From positions 51,786 through 115,785 of the forward strand of contig NZ_JAQMYP010000031.1 of assembly GCF_028369295.1 (NCBI RefSeq): a stretch of DNA of 64,000 bases. Reading direction: 5' to 3'. Source of the stretch: Streptomyces sp. HD (GTDB lineage: Bacteria > Actinomycetota > Actinomycetes > Streptomycetales > Streptomycetaceae). A model generated the notes under the pieces. The model saw only the letters and a list, made by a program, of their open reading frames with translations, had not been told where the DNA came from and did not search any database. Shown here piece after piece: positions 45,855-52,934 of the stretch (position 1 is the first letter of the stretch; every line of letters begins with the position of its first letter). Made by a program: the position numbers and the translations under genes.

Positions 45855-45921
45855 AACGAGGCCTCTGGGTCGCCGTGTTGAGACGTCTGACGCCTCAACA
45901 CAGCGACCTGGAGGCCTCGTT
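45855..45921. terminator. Long inverted repeat / bidirectional terminator
   Basis: Two 28-base arms (45855-45882 and 45894-45921) are complementary at 25 positions with an 11-base centre. The arms begin aacgaggcctc and end gaggcctcgtt. It lies 11 bases after the deaminase stop and about 130 before the next operon. Length and symmetry fit a strong terminator; a miniature mobile element is an alternative. Confidence 0.75.
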
Positions 45922-46050
45922 GGCTTTCTGCCTTTGTGTACTTGGCCAAGCCCGCCTGAGCTGCAGTTCCGTAGAAACACACAAACTGCGGGTCCCGGGC
46001 CGATCAAGGTTTCATACTTTCAACGCCTGTCTGGAACAAGCCAGTTGGCG

Positions 46051-47049
46051 ATGGACTTCTCGGACAAGCCGAACCAACGAACGGGGAAAGCCTTGTCCGA
46101 GAAGCTGCCTGGCCGTCAGATCGAGATTTCCTGGCCCGACCTTGGCATCGTGGTCACCGCCGACCTTGACGACCGCAATCCGGCACTCGCCGACGCCCTG
46201 TGGGAGTCCTTGCCCTACCAAAGCCTCCAGGGACACGCCCTCATCGCGGGAGAGCACCTTTACCACGTAGCTCCGATACCCACTCTGCTGCACACCCCCC
46301 ACAACACCCGTATCCCCGACCGGCGCGAGGCCCCCAACGGCACCGTGTTCTGCTCCGGCCTGCAGCATCTGGGTATCAAGTACGGCACCCTGACCGAGCC
46401 GATGCCCGCCACCCCCGTCGGCCAGGTTCGTGAGGCAGACATGCCCGCCCTGCTGGAAGCCGGGACCGCGATCTGGGACGCCGTCTACTCCACGAAGAAG
46501 CAGATCCTCGCCGAAGTCCGCCGCGCAGGCGAGCCGGGCGGCCACCGCGTCCCGATGCTCCACGCCACCAACACGGCTGCCAGCCACCTGATCGCCGACA
46601 TCTACGCCGAGACCGAGAAGATCTGGCTCGCACCCCCGGCCGAGCTGGACGACCTCCACCAGGGCATCATCCCCTCCCGGGCAGGTAACTTCGGCACGGT
46701 CCTTCCCACCCTGCTGTTCGTCAACGGCGAGACCCGGCCCCTGGGTTACGCCGCCTACGGCGGACTCGTCCGCGCCGCGGTCCAGGACATGCCCATGGAC
46801 TCCCTCGTCCGCATGGCCCGCCTCCTGGTCGGCGTCCCCGCCGAGTTCCTGGGCTACTGCGGTCTGGAGAAGCTGTGGGCGTTCACCCAGCGCTTCCTCG
46901 ACGTCCTCGACCGCCTCGACCGTGACGACTTCTACGCCGTCACCAGCCAGATGGCCCTCTACATCAACTGCCTCGGCGGCTGGAACCTCCAGCTGTACCC
47001 GTGGGAGACCGGAGACCACCTGCGCCAGCAGGGCACCAAGGCGGCATAG
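46051..47049 (+). CDS. Cyclophilin-like protein with helical C-terminal domain (cucumopine synthase-like)
   Basis: A 332-residue protein from ATG 46051 (MDFSDKPNQRT). Residues 20-130 look like the DUF3830/cyclophilin-like fold: IEISWPDLGIVVTADLDDRNPALADALWESLPYQ...HALIAGEHLY, then GTVFCSGLQHLGIKYG. The rest is helical (ALLEAGTAIWDAVYSTKKQILAEVRRAG...LIADIYAETEKIW). From memory this two-part layout matches proteins annotated with a cucumopine-synthase C-terminal helical bundle; that enzyme condenses histidine with 2-oxoglutarate in a Pictet-Spengler-type step. The similarity is distant, so the reaction is unproven. It is the first gene of a five-gene operon. An upstream ATG-free extension to 45934 is unlikely because it crosses the hairpin spacer. 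Confidence 0.55.
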   Translation: MDFSDKPNQRTGKALSEKLPGRQIEISWPDLGIVVTADLDDRNPALADALWESLPYQSLQGHALIAGEHLYHVAPIPTLLHTPHNTRIPDRREAPNGTVFCSGLQHLGIKYGTLTEPMPATPVGQVREADMPALLEAGTAIWDAVYSTKKQILAEVRRAGEPGGHRVPMLHATNTAASHLIADIYAETEKIWLAPPAELDDLHQGIIPSRAGNFGTVLPTLLFVNGETRPLGYAAYGGLVRAAVQDMPMDSLVRMARLLVGVPAEFLGYCGLEKLWAFTQRFLDVLDRLDRDDFYAVTSQMALYINCLGGWNLQLYPWETGDHLRQQGTKAA

Positions 47050-47137
47050 CCCTGCCCGGAGCGGAGTCCGCCGAGGAGATGACGACACCGGCGCTCATCC
47101 CCGCCATCCGAAACCACACCACAGGAGAAGGAAGACC

Positions 47138-48184
47138 TTGAGCGCCCTGCCTGCCCGCGCTGACGCCGTCGTCATCGGCGGAGGAGTGATCGGAACCTCC
47201 GCCGCCCACCACCTCGCCGAAGCCGGCGTGAACACCGTGCTGCTGGAACGCGGAAGCCTCGGCGGCGGTGCGTCCGCGCACACGGCGGGCATGGTCCGCA
47301 CGTACTTCCCCGGCAGCCCCGACACCGGGCGAAGGGCCGTGCGCAGCCTGAAGGCCTACCACGACTTCGCCCGGCACACCGGGGCCCCGCTCGGCCTGAA
47401 GCAGCTCGGGTTCATGGCGCTGTTCACCGATGAACAGCAGATCGTCGACTTCGCGGCCGGTCATGAAGCGCAGCAGGCCGCCGGCGTCGAGGTCGATCTG
47501 ATCAGTGCGCGTGAAGCGGTGCGACACAACCCGCTGATCAATGAGCGTGCCGTGCTGGCCGCCGCCTGGTCCCCGGAGGCGTACCACGTGGACGGCCTGG
47601 ACATCGTGCGTGGTTACGCGGCCGGCGCCCGCAACCACGGCGCCCGGCTGTTCACTCACACACCCGTGACGGGCATCGACGACGACAACACCGTCCACAC
47701 CCCGCGGGGCAGCATCAAGGCGGACAGCGTGGTCTGCACGGCCGGGCCCTGGTCCGGCGAGGTGGCCTGCATGGCAGCGGTCGACCTGCCGCTGGCGCCC
47801 CACACGATGGAGATGCTGTTCACGGACGTCCCGCCCGCCCCGACCCCCGAGCTGCCCATGACGATGCACGCCGCGTCCGGGCTGCGCATCCGCTGGTGGA
47901 AGGACCGCATCCTGCTCGCCATGGGCGCACCCAAGGACGGCGAAGAACGGGAGGCCTGGCTCGGCCGCATCGACGGTCATCTCGGCACCCTGTTCCCGTC
48001 CTTGGACGGCATCGGCCTGCAGCGCGCATGGAGCGGCGACTTCGACGCCAGCCCCACCAACGCCGCCTTCATCGGCCGGCACCCGGACCGCCGCTTCCTG
48101 TACGCGGCCGGCTTCACCGGCGCCGGTCTGTGCCAGGCACCCGCGGCCGGGGAGCAGCTCCGCGACCTGCTGATCGCCAAGTAG
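47138..48184 (+). CDS. DAAO-family FAD-dependent amine/amino acid oxidase
   Basis: A 348-residue flavoprotein. The FAD-binding motif is at the N-terminus (ADAVVIGGGVIGTSAAHHLAEAGVNTVLLERG), followed by GGGASAHTAGMVRT. The family's closing motif GFTGAGLCQAPAAGEQL is at the C-terminus. Members oxidise glycine, sarcosine, D-amino acids or related secondary amines. TTG 47138 follows aggagaaggaag; no ATG lies nearby. In this operon it could oxidise an amine made by the upstream enzyme, for example aromatising a cyclic imine, but this is inference. Confidence 0.82.
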   Translation: MSALPARADAVVIGGGVIGTSAAHHLAEAGVNTVLLERGSLGGGASAHTAGMVRTYFPGSPDTGRRAVRSLKAYHDFARHTGAPLGLKQLGFMALFTDEQQIVDFAAGHEAQQAAGVEVDLISAREAVRHNPLINERAVLAAAWSPEAYHVDGLDIVRGYAAGARNHGARLFTHTPVTGIDDDNTVHTPRGSIKADSVVCTAGPWSGEVACMAAVDLPLAPHTMEMLFTDVPPAPTPELPMTMHAASGLRIRWWKDRILLAMGAPKDGEEREAWLGRIDGHLGTLFPSLDGIGLQRAWSGDFDASPTNAAFIGRHPDRRFLYAAGFTGAGLCQAPAAGEQLRDLLIAK

Positions 48185-48218
48185 CCCTACATCAGGCTTC
48201 ATACCAAGAAAGATTGCC

Positions 48219-50018
48219 GTGATTGTTCTCGGATGTAATGGTTTCAGCCGGGTGTCGGAGTTCTTCTCCGAACGCCTCGGCGCGACCGGCATCAACAAGC
48301 ATTACCTCTTGGGCCACGACGCCGCCGCCGCGCTCCTGATCGACGGCCGGCTGGTCGCCGCGGTGGAGGAGGAGCGCCTCAACCGGGAGAAGAAGACCAC
48401 CGACTTCCCCACGAACGCGATCGACTGGTGCCTCAAGGAAGCCGGGATCACGTTCGACGACGTCGACCTGTTCGCCTTCCCCTGGAACTGGTCCCCCCAG
48501 GTGCTGGACGAGACCCTGGACGGCATCCGCAACTCGCCGCTGCCGGAGGCCGACAAGGCCGGCATCGGTGGCACCATTGCCGACTTGTTCGACCAGGTCG
48601 TCAGCCACGAAGCGATGCTCGCGGACTTCGAGGCCCGCACCGGTCACCGCCCCGACCCGGCCAAGGTCCGCTTCGTTCCGCACCACTTGGCGCACGCCAC
48701 GACCGGCTACTACCTCGCCGGGATGACGGACGCCGCGTTCGTCGTCAGCGACGGCCGGGCCGAGCGCTTCTCGACCTTGACGGGCGAGATCCGCGACGGC
48801 CGGATCACCGTCTTCGAGGACACCGTCACCGGCTCCGAGTACTCCATCGGCACCCTGTTCTCCTCCATCACCCGCTTCCTCGGCTTCGTCCCCAACAACG
48901 ACGAGTACAAGGTGATGGGCCTTGCGGGATACGCCGATCCGCCGAGCCCGAACCCGTTCGTCGAGCAGCTGCTGGTGCTGCACGACGACGGCCGCTACTC
49001 CTTCAGCAAGCCGCTGCGGACCAACGATCTGCACAGCCACGACGCCCTGTTCGAGGAGTACTTCGGCCCCTTCGAGGACACCCTCGAATACACCTCCCGC
49101 GTCTCCGCCGCCGCGCAGGAGATGCTGAACGTCGCCACCGCCCACCAGGTCGCCCACCTGGAGAAGCGGACCGACCTCAACCTGCTGTTGTTCGAGGGCG
49201 GCGTGGCCCTCAACTGCCTGAACAACACCCCGATGTTCGAGGGCTCCCGCTTCGAGGACATGCAGGTCAGCTTTGGTGCCTCGGACACCGGCATCACCAT
49301 CGGAGCCGCGGCCCACGCCTGGCTCAACGACCCCGGCACCGACCCCGCGCACATCCGCGAGGCCGCCGCCGCACCCGTCACCCCCTATCTGGGACCGGCC
49401 TACGACGAGGCCGCGATCGAGGAGGCCATCGAGGGCTTCAGCGACCGCGTCACCGGCTTGCGCCTGGACGAGGGGGAGATCGTCGATCAGGTGGCGCAGC
49501 TGCTGACGGAGAAGGTCGTCATCGGCTGGTTCGAGGGCCGCGTCGAGCACGGGCCGCGCGCGCTGGGGCACCGCAGCATCATCGCCAACCCCGGCTTCAG
49601 TGACATCAAGGACATCATCAACACCCGGGTCAAGCACCGCGAACCCTTCCGCCCGTTCGCTCCCCTCGTCCTGGAGGAGCAGGCGCCGGAGATCTTCGAC
49701 ATGGGGCGCAAGACCAACTCCCCGTACATGACGTTCGTCTTCCCGGTCCGCGACGAGTACAGGGACCGCATCCCCGGTGCCGTACACGTGGACGGCACCT
49801 CCCGCATCCAGACCCTGACGGACGAGGGCACCCCACGACTGACGGCACTGCTGCGGAAGTTCATCGAACTCACCGACACGCCCTGCCTGATCAACACCTC
49901 GTTCAACGTCGCCGGCGAACCCATCGTCTGCACGCCCACCGACGCCCTGAACTGCTTCCTGGGAACCGAGATCGACTACCTGATCCTCGGCAATCACCTC
50001 GTCACCAAGAAGAACTAG
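48219..50018 (+). CDS. O-carbamoyltransferase (TobZ/NovN/CmcH family)
   Basis: A 599-residue protein. The Kae1-like N-terminal domain begins MIVLGCNGFSRVSEFF, contains HDAAAALLIDGRLVAAVEEERLNREK, the metal motif HHLAHATTGYYLAG and GGVALNCLNN. The YrdC-like C-terminal domain has GPRALGHRSIIANPGFSDIKDIINTRVKHREPFRPFAP and LINTSFNVAGEPIVCTP. Such enzymes make carbamoyl-adenylate from carbamoyl phosphate and ATP and transfer the carbamoyl group to a hydroxyl of an antibiotic or similar molecule. GTG 48219 follows aagaaag. It strongly suggests that the operon makes a carbamoylated small molecule. Confidence 0.9.
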   Translation: MIVLGCNGFSRVSEFFSERLGATGINKHYLLGHDAAAALLIDGRLVAAVEEERLNREKKTTDFPTNAIDWCLKEAGITFDDVDLFAFPWNWSPQVLDETLDGIRNSPLPEADKAGIGGTIADLFDQVVSHEAMLADFEARTGHRPDPAKVRFVPHHLAHATTGYYLAGMTDAAFVVSDGRAERFSTLTGEIRDGRITVFEDTVTGSEYSIGTLFSSITRFLGFVPNNDEYKVMGLAGYADPPSPNPFVEQLLVLHDDGRYSFSKPLRTNDLHSHDALFEEYFGPFEDTLEYTSRVSAAAQEMLNVATAHQVAHLEKRTDLNLLLFEGGVALNCLNNTPMFEGSRFEDMQVSFGASDTGITIGAAAHAWLNDPGTDPAHIREAAAAPVTPYLGPAYDEAAIEEAIEGFSDRVTGLRLDEGEIVDQVAQLLTEKVVIGWFEGRVEHGPRALGHRSIIANPGFSDIKDIINTRVKHREPFRPFAPLVLEEQAPEIFDMGRKTNSPYMTFVFPVRDEYRDRIPGAVHVDGTSRIQTLTDEGTPRLTALLRKFIELTDTPCLINTSFNVAGEPIVCTPTDALNCFLGTEIDYLILGNHLVTKKN

Positions 50019-50041
50019 AAGAACCAGAAAAGGAACAAACC

Positions 50042-50521
50042 GTGCTAATCCAGCGCAAGCACACCATGTACCACTCCACGATCCTCGATGCCGACCCGGA
50101 CACCGTGTGGGCGACCATCCGCGACGCCATGCAGATCCTGGAGATCGTGTCCCCCGGCGATCTGGACGTCCACCGGGACGTCAGCTGGGTCGAGGGCGGC
50201 TCGGTCGAAACGGTCCCGGCCCGCTACGACTTCAGGCTCACGCTCAGCGGCAAGGTCGTCCAGCAGGAGATCGCAGCCCGCGACGAGATCAACAAAACCC
50301 AGTCCTACCGGGCCGTCGCGCCCACCAGCGGAGTCGCCGCCTACGAGGCCACCATCCGCGTATTCCCCATCACCAACGACCCGGCCCGCAGTTTCTTCGA
50401 CTGGTCGCGGACCCTGGAGATCGCCGAGGACGCCGACCTGAACGTGGTCGAGGGCATCATCGACATCATGGAGAAGCAGACCGACGCCGTACGAGACCAC
50501 TTCGCGCAGACCTCGAAGTGA
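50042..50521 (+). CDS. SRPBCC-superfamily protein
   Basis: A 159-residue protein with the helix-grip pattern: TMYHSTILDADPDTVWATIRDAMQILEIVSPGDLDVHRDVSWVEGGSVETVPARYDFRL...SRTLEIAEDADLNVVEGIIDIMEKQTDAVRDHF. The fold binds hydrophobic or aromatic ligands and occurs as cyclases, aromatases or carriers in biosynthetic clusters; the exact role is unknown. GTG 50042 has aaaagga upstream. It is 23 bases after the carbamoyltransferase and overlaps the next gene by four bases. Confidence 0.75.
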   Translation: MLIQRKHTMYHSTILDADPDTVWATIRDAMQILEIVSPGDLDVHRDVSWVEGGSVETVPARYDFRLTLSGKVVQQEIAARDEINKTQSYRAVAPTSGVAAYEATIRVFPITNDPARSFFDWSRTLEIAEDADLNVVEGIIDIMEKQTDAVRDHFAQTSK

Positions 50522-51144
50522 GTGACGTGACGACGCTCGTCCTGCTGCGGCACGGCGAAACCCTGCTCACCCCGCATCGGCGGCTCTCCGGCAGCGGAGG
50601 TACCAACCCGGGCCTCTCACCGGCCGGCCGCAGCCAGGCCGAGGCGACAGCGGACGCCCTCGCCGATCGCGGCGACATCGACGCGATCGTCACGTCACCG
50701 ATGCGGCGCTGCCGGGAGACCGCCCATTCCGTGGCCACGCGCCTCGGCCTGAGCGTCCGGGTCGACCGGGACCTGCGGGAAGCGGACTTCGGCGCCTGGG
50801 AGGGCCTGACCTTCACGGAAGTCCGCGAACGCTATCCGGACGACCTGAGTGCATGGCTCGCCTCGCCCGAGAGTCCGCCCTCGGGCACAGACGAGACCAT
50901 GCAACAGGTCGCCCGCCGGGTCGCCGCCGTACGAGACGGCCTCGTGGCCCAGTACGCCGGCGCCACGGTTGTGGTCGTCTCCCACGTCGGACCACTCAGA
51001 ACCCTGATCCGCCTCGCTCTCCAAGCCCCACCACACTGCTTGTTCCGCATGGAAGTCTCAGCGGCCTCCCTGTCGACGGTGACGTACGACGAGGACGGCA
51101 CCGCCACGGTGCAGGCCCTCAACGACACCCACCACTTGAACTGA
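50518..51144 (+). CDS. Histidine phosphatase (phosphoglycerate mutase-like)
   Basis: A 208-residue enzyme. The phosphorylated His is in LVLLRHGETLLTPHRRLSG; further motifs are TSPMRRCRETA, LREADFGAWEGLTFTEV and the second His in VVVVSHVGPLRTLIR. The sequence resembles CobC-type small-molecule phosphatases, so it may remove a phosphate from a pathway intermediate. GTG 50518 overlaps the SRPBCC stop (GTGA). It is the last gene of the operon, followed within six bases by a strong hairpin. Confidence 0.85.
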   Translation: MSDVTTLVLLRHGETLLTPHRRLSGSGGTNPGLSPAGRSQAEATADALADRGDIDAIVTSPMRRCRETAHSVATRLGLSVRVDRDLREADFGAWEGLTFTEVRERYPDDLSAWLASPESPPSGTDETMQQVARRVAAVRDGLVAQYAGATVVVVSHVGPLRTLIRLALQAPPHCLFRMEVSAASLSTVTYDEDGTATVQALNDTHHLN

Positions 51145-51149
51145 ACTGC

Positions 51150-51194
51150 CGCCAAGGGTCCCGGCACACTTCACATGTGCCGGGACCCTTGGCG
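51150..51194 (+). terminator. Strong hairpin ending the carbamoyltransferase operon
   Basis: A perfect 19-bp stem (cgccaagggtcccggcaca with its complement) and 7-base loop, starting six bases after the phosphatase stop codon. Confidence 0.88.
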
Positions 51195-51293
51195 TGTCCT
51201 CGGCTCCCTCCCGCCCCTCATCCGCCTCAACCCACCTCCCCGCCAAGGCCGTTGACCCACCCCACCCGTACCAGCAGAATGAGCCCGCATCCA

Positions 51294-51307
51294 TGAGAGC
51301 GCTCTCA
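51294..51307 (+). promoter_or_regulatory. LacI-type operator
   Basis: A perfect 14-base palindrome, TGAGAGCGCTCTCA, lies 20 bases before the start of the exported glycosidase-like gene. The TGnGAGCGCTCnCA form is typical of operators for LacI-family sugar repressors in streptomycetes. No such repressor gene is in the window, so the regulator acts from elsewhere. Confidence 0.75.
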
Positions 51308-51327
51308 AAACTCGGCGAGGGAGACCC

Positions 51328-52788
51328 ATGACCGGCATGACCGACAGGCAGGGCCCGGCGCTCAGCCGGCGCACACTCATCGGGGCCGGCATCGGCGCCG
51401 CGGTCCTCACCGCGGCCGGGGCCCCCATCGCCCAAGCCGACGGGACCACTGCCAACGCCGCTCCCGGCACCGCTGCCCCCGGCACCTCCGCCCCCGCTCC
51501 CGCCGCCCCCGGCCCCTCCGCCCCGAGCCGGGCCCAAGCCTTCCTCGCCGCCGCCATGGACGCCTACCCCGACCACGGCAGCACCCGCCTCGCCCAGAGC
51601 TACGCCGACCAGGCCGGGCTCTTCAGTACCGCCTTCACCTACGACAACGCCCTCGCGATCCTCGGTCTCCTCGCCACCCGTACTCCCGGCGGACAGGACC
51701 GGGCCGTCGTGCTCGGGGACGGGCTGTTGTACGCGCAGGCGCATGATCCGGCCCATGACGACGGTCGGCTTCGGCAGGGGTACAACGTCGGGCCGTACAC
51801 CTTCTACGACGGGTCGCTCCAGCCGGACGGGTTCGTGCGGGCGGATGGCACCGTCAATGTCGGGACGCAGTTCGGGTTCACGGGGACGGCCGTGGGGGAC
51901 ATGGCCTGGTCCGGGATCGCGCTCGGCGCGCTCGCCCGGCGGACCGGGGAGCGGCGGTTTCTCGACGGTGCCGTGCGGATCGGGGAGTGGATCGAGCGGA
52001 ACGGGCGTACCGACGAGCCCCTCGGCGGGTACAAGTTCGGGGTCGACGGGGCCAACCAGAAGCTGCCCTTCACCTCCACCGAGCACAACACCGACCTCGT
52101 CTGCCTCTTCGGCCGGCTCGCCCGCCTCACGGGGGACGGGGTCTGGCTGGAGCGGCGTGCTCGGGCCCGGGCATTCCTGGAGAACATGTGGGAGGCGGAC
52201 GGCGGGTTCTTCTACACCGGCACCAATGACGGGGTGACGGTCAACAAGTCGCCCATTCCCGAGGACACCCAGACCTGGACCTACCTCGCCCTCCACTCCC
52301 GTGCCCACGCCTCGTCGCTGGACTGGGCCGCCCGGGAACTGGCCGTCCTCGACCATGCCGAGCGGCGCAACAGCACGATTCCGGCGGGGCAGTCGTACGA
52401 CGGTGTCACCTTCAGCTCTGCCAGTCTCCTCGCGAACGAGGACGCCCCGATCGCCGACTCGCAGCCCAGGCCCGACCGCAACGGGGTGTGGTTCGAGGGG
52501 ACCGCTCATCTCGCGCTCGCGCTGCGGGAGCGGCGGGGACGGGGTGACGAGGCGCGGGCGCGGCGGCTGATCGACTCCCTTGAGCGGGCTCAGGAGCGGC
52601 TCGGGGGTGGCCAGACCGTGGGTGGGCGGGCGTTGCCCGAGCGGTCCGGGGTGGTGTCGGCGAGCAGCCCGCTCGACACGGGGTTCGGGTTCGGGTACTA
52701 CCCGTACCGGCACGTGGGGGCTACCGCCTGGTATCTGATGGCGGCCCTGCGGTCCAATCCGTTGCGGGCCGATCTGTTGCGGGGCTGA
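51328..52788 (+). CDS. Tat-exported glycosidase-like protein (alpha/alpha barrel)
   Basis: A 486-residue protein with a twin-arginine signal (SRRTLIGAGIGAAVLTAAGAPIAQA), then a Pro/Ala/Thr-rich linker (about 40-65) and a helical repeat domain. Lines such as TAFTYDNALAILGLLA, VGDMAWSGIALGALARRTGERRFLDGAVRIGEWIE, EHNTDLVCLFGRLARLTGD and WFEGTAHLALALRE alternate like a six-hairpin glycosidase barrel; the Tyr-Asp and Glu-His-Asn-Thr-Asp motifs could be catalytic. The substrate is unknown. The LacI-type operator just upstream implies sugar control. Codon usage in the second half is more G-rich at third positions than in neighbours. Confidence 0.75.
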   Translation: MTGMTDRQGPALSRRTLIGAGIGAAVLTAAGAPIAQADGTTANAAPGTAAPGTSAPAPAAPGPSAPSRAQAFLAAAMDAYPDHGSTRLAQSYADQAGLFSTAFTYDNALAILGLLATRTPGGQDRAVVLGDGLLYAQAHDPAHDDGRLRQGYNVGPYTFYDGSLQPDGFVRADGTVNVGTQFGFTGTAVGDMAWSGIALGALARRTGERRFLDGAVRIGEWIERNGRTDEPLGGYKFGVDGANQKLPFTSTEHNTDLVCLFGRLARLTGDGVWLERRARARAFLENMWEADGGFFYTGTNDGVTVNKSPIPEDTQTWTYLALHSRAHASSLDWAARELAVLDHAERRNSTIPAGQSYDGVTFSSASLLANEDAPIADSQPRPDRNGVWFEGTAHLALALRERRGRGDEARARRLIDSLERAQERLGGGQTVGGRALPERSGVVSASSPLDTGFGFGYYPYRHVGATAWYLMAALRSNPLRADLLRG

Positions 52789-52934
52789 CCGTCGGGCATC
52801 CTGCGCTCACCCCTCCCGCTCCCGGTCCCCTCCCGCTCCCGTAACGCTGGCTTCGCCGTGGCCACGGCCAGGGTCCGCGACGCCGACATGATCCAGACGA
52901 CAGGCCCTGAGGGACGCTGACCGCAGCGCTCACG

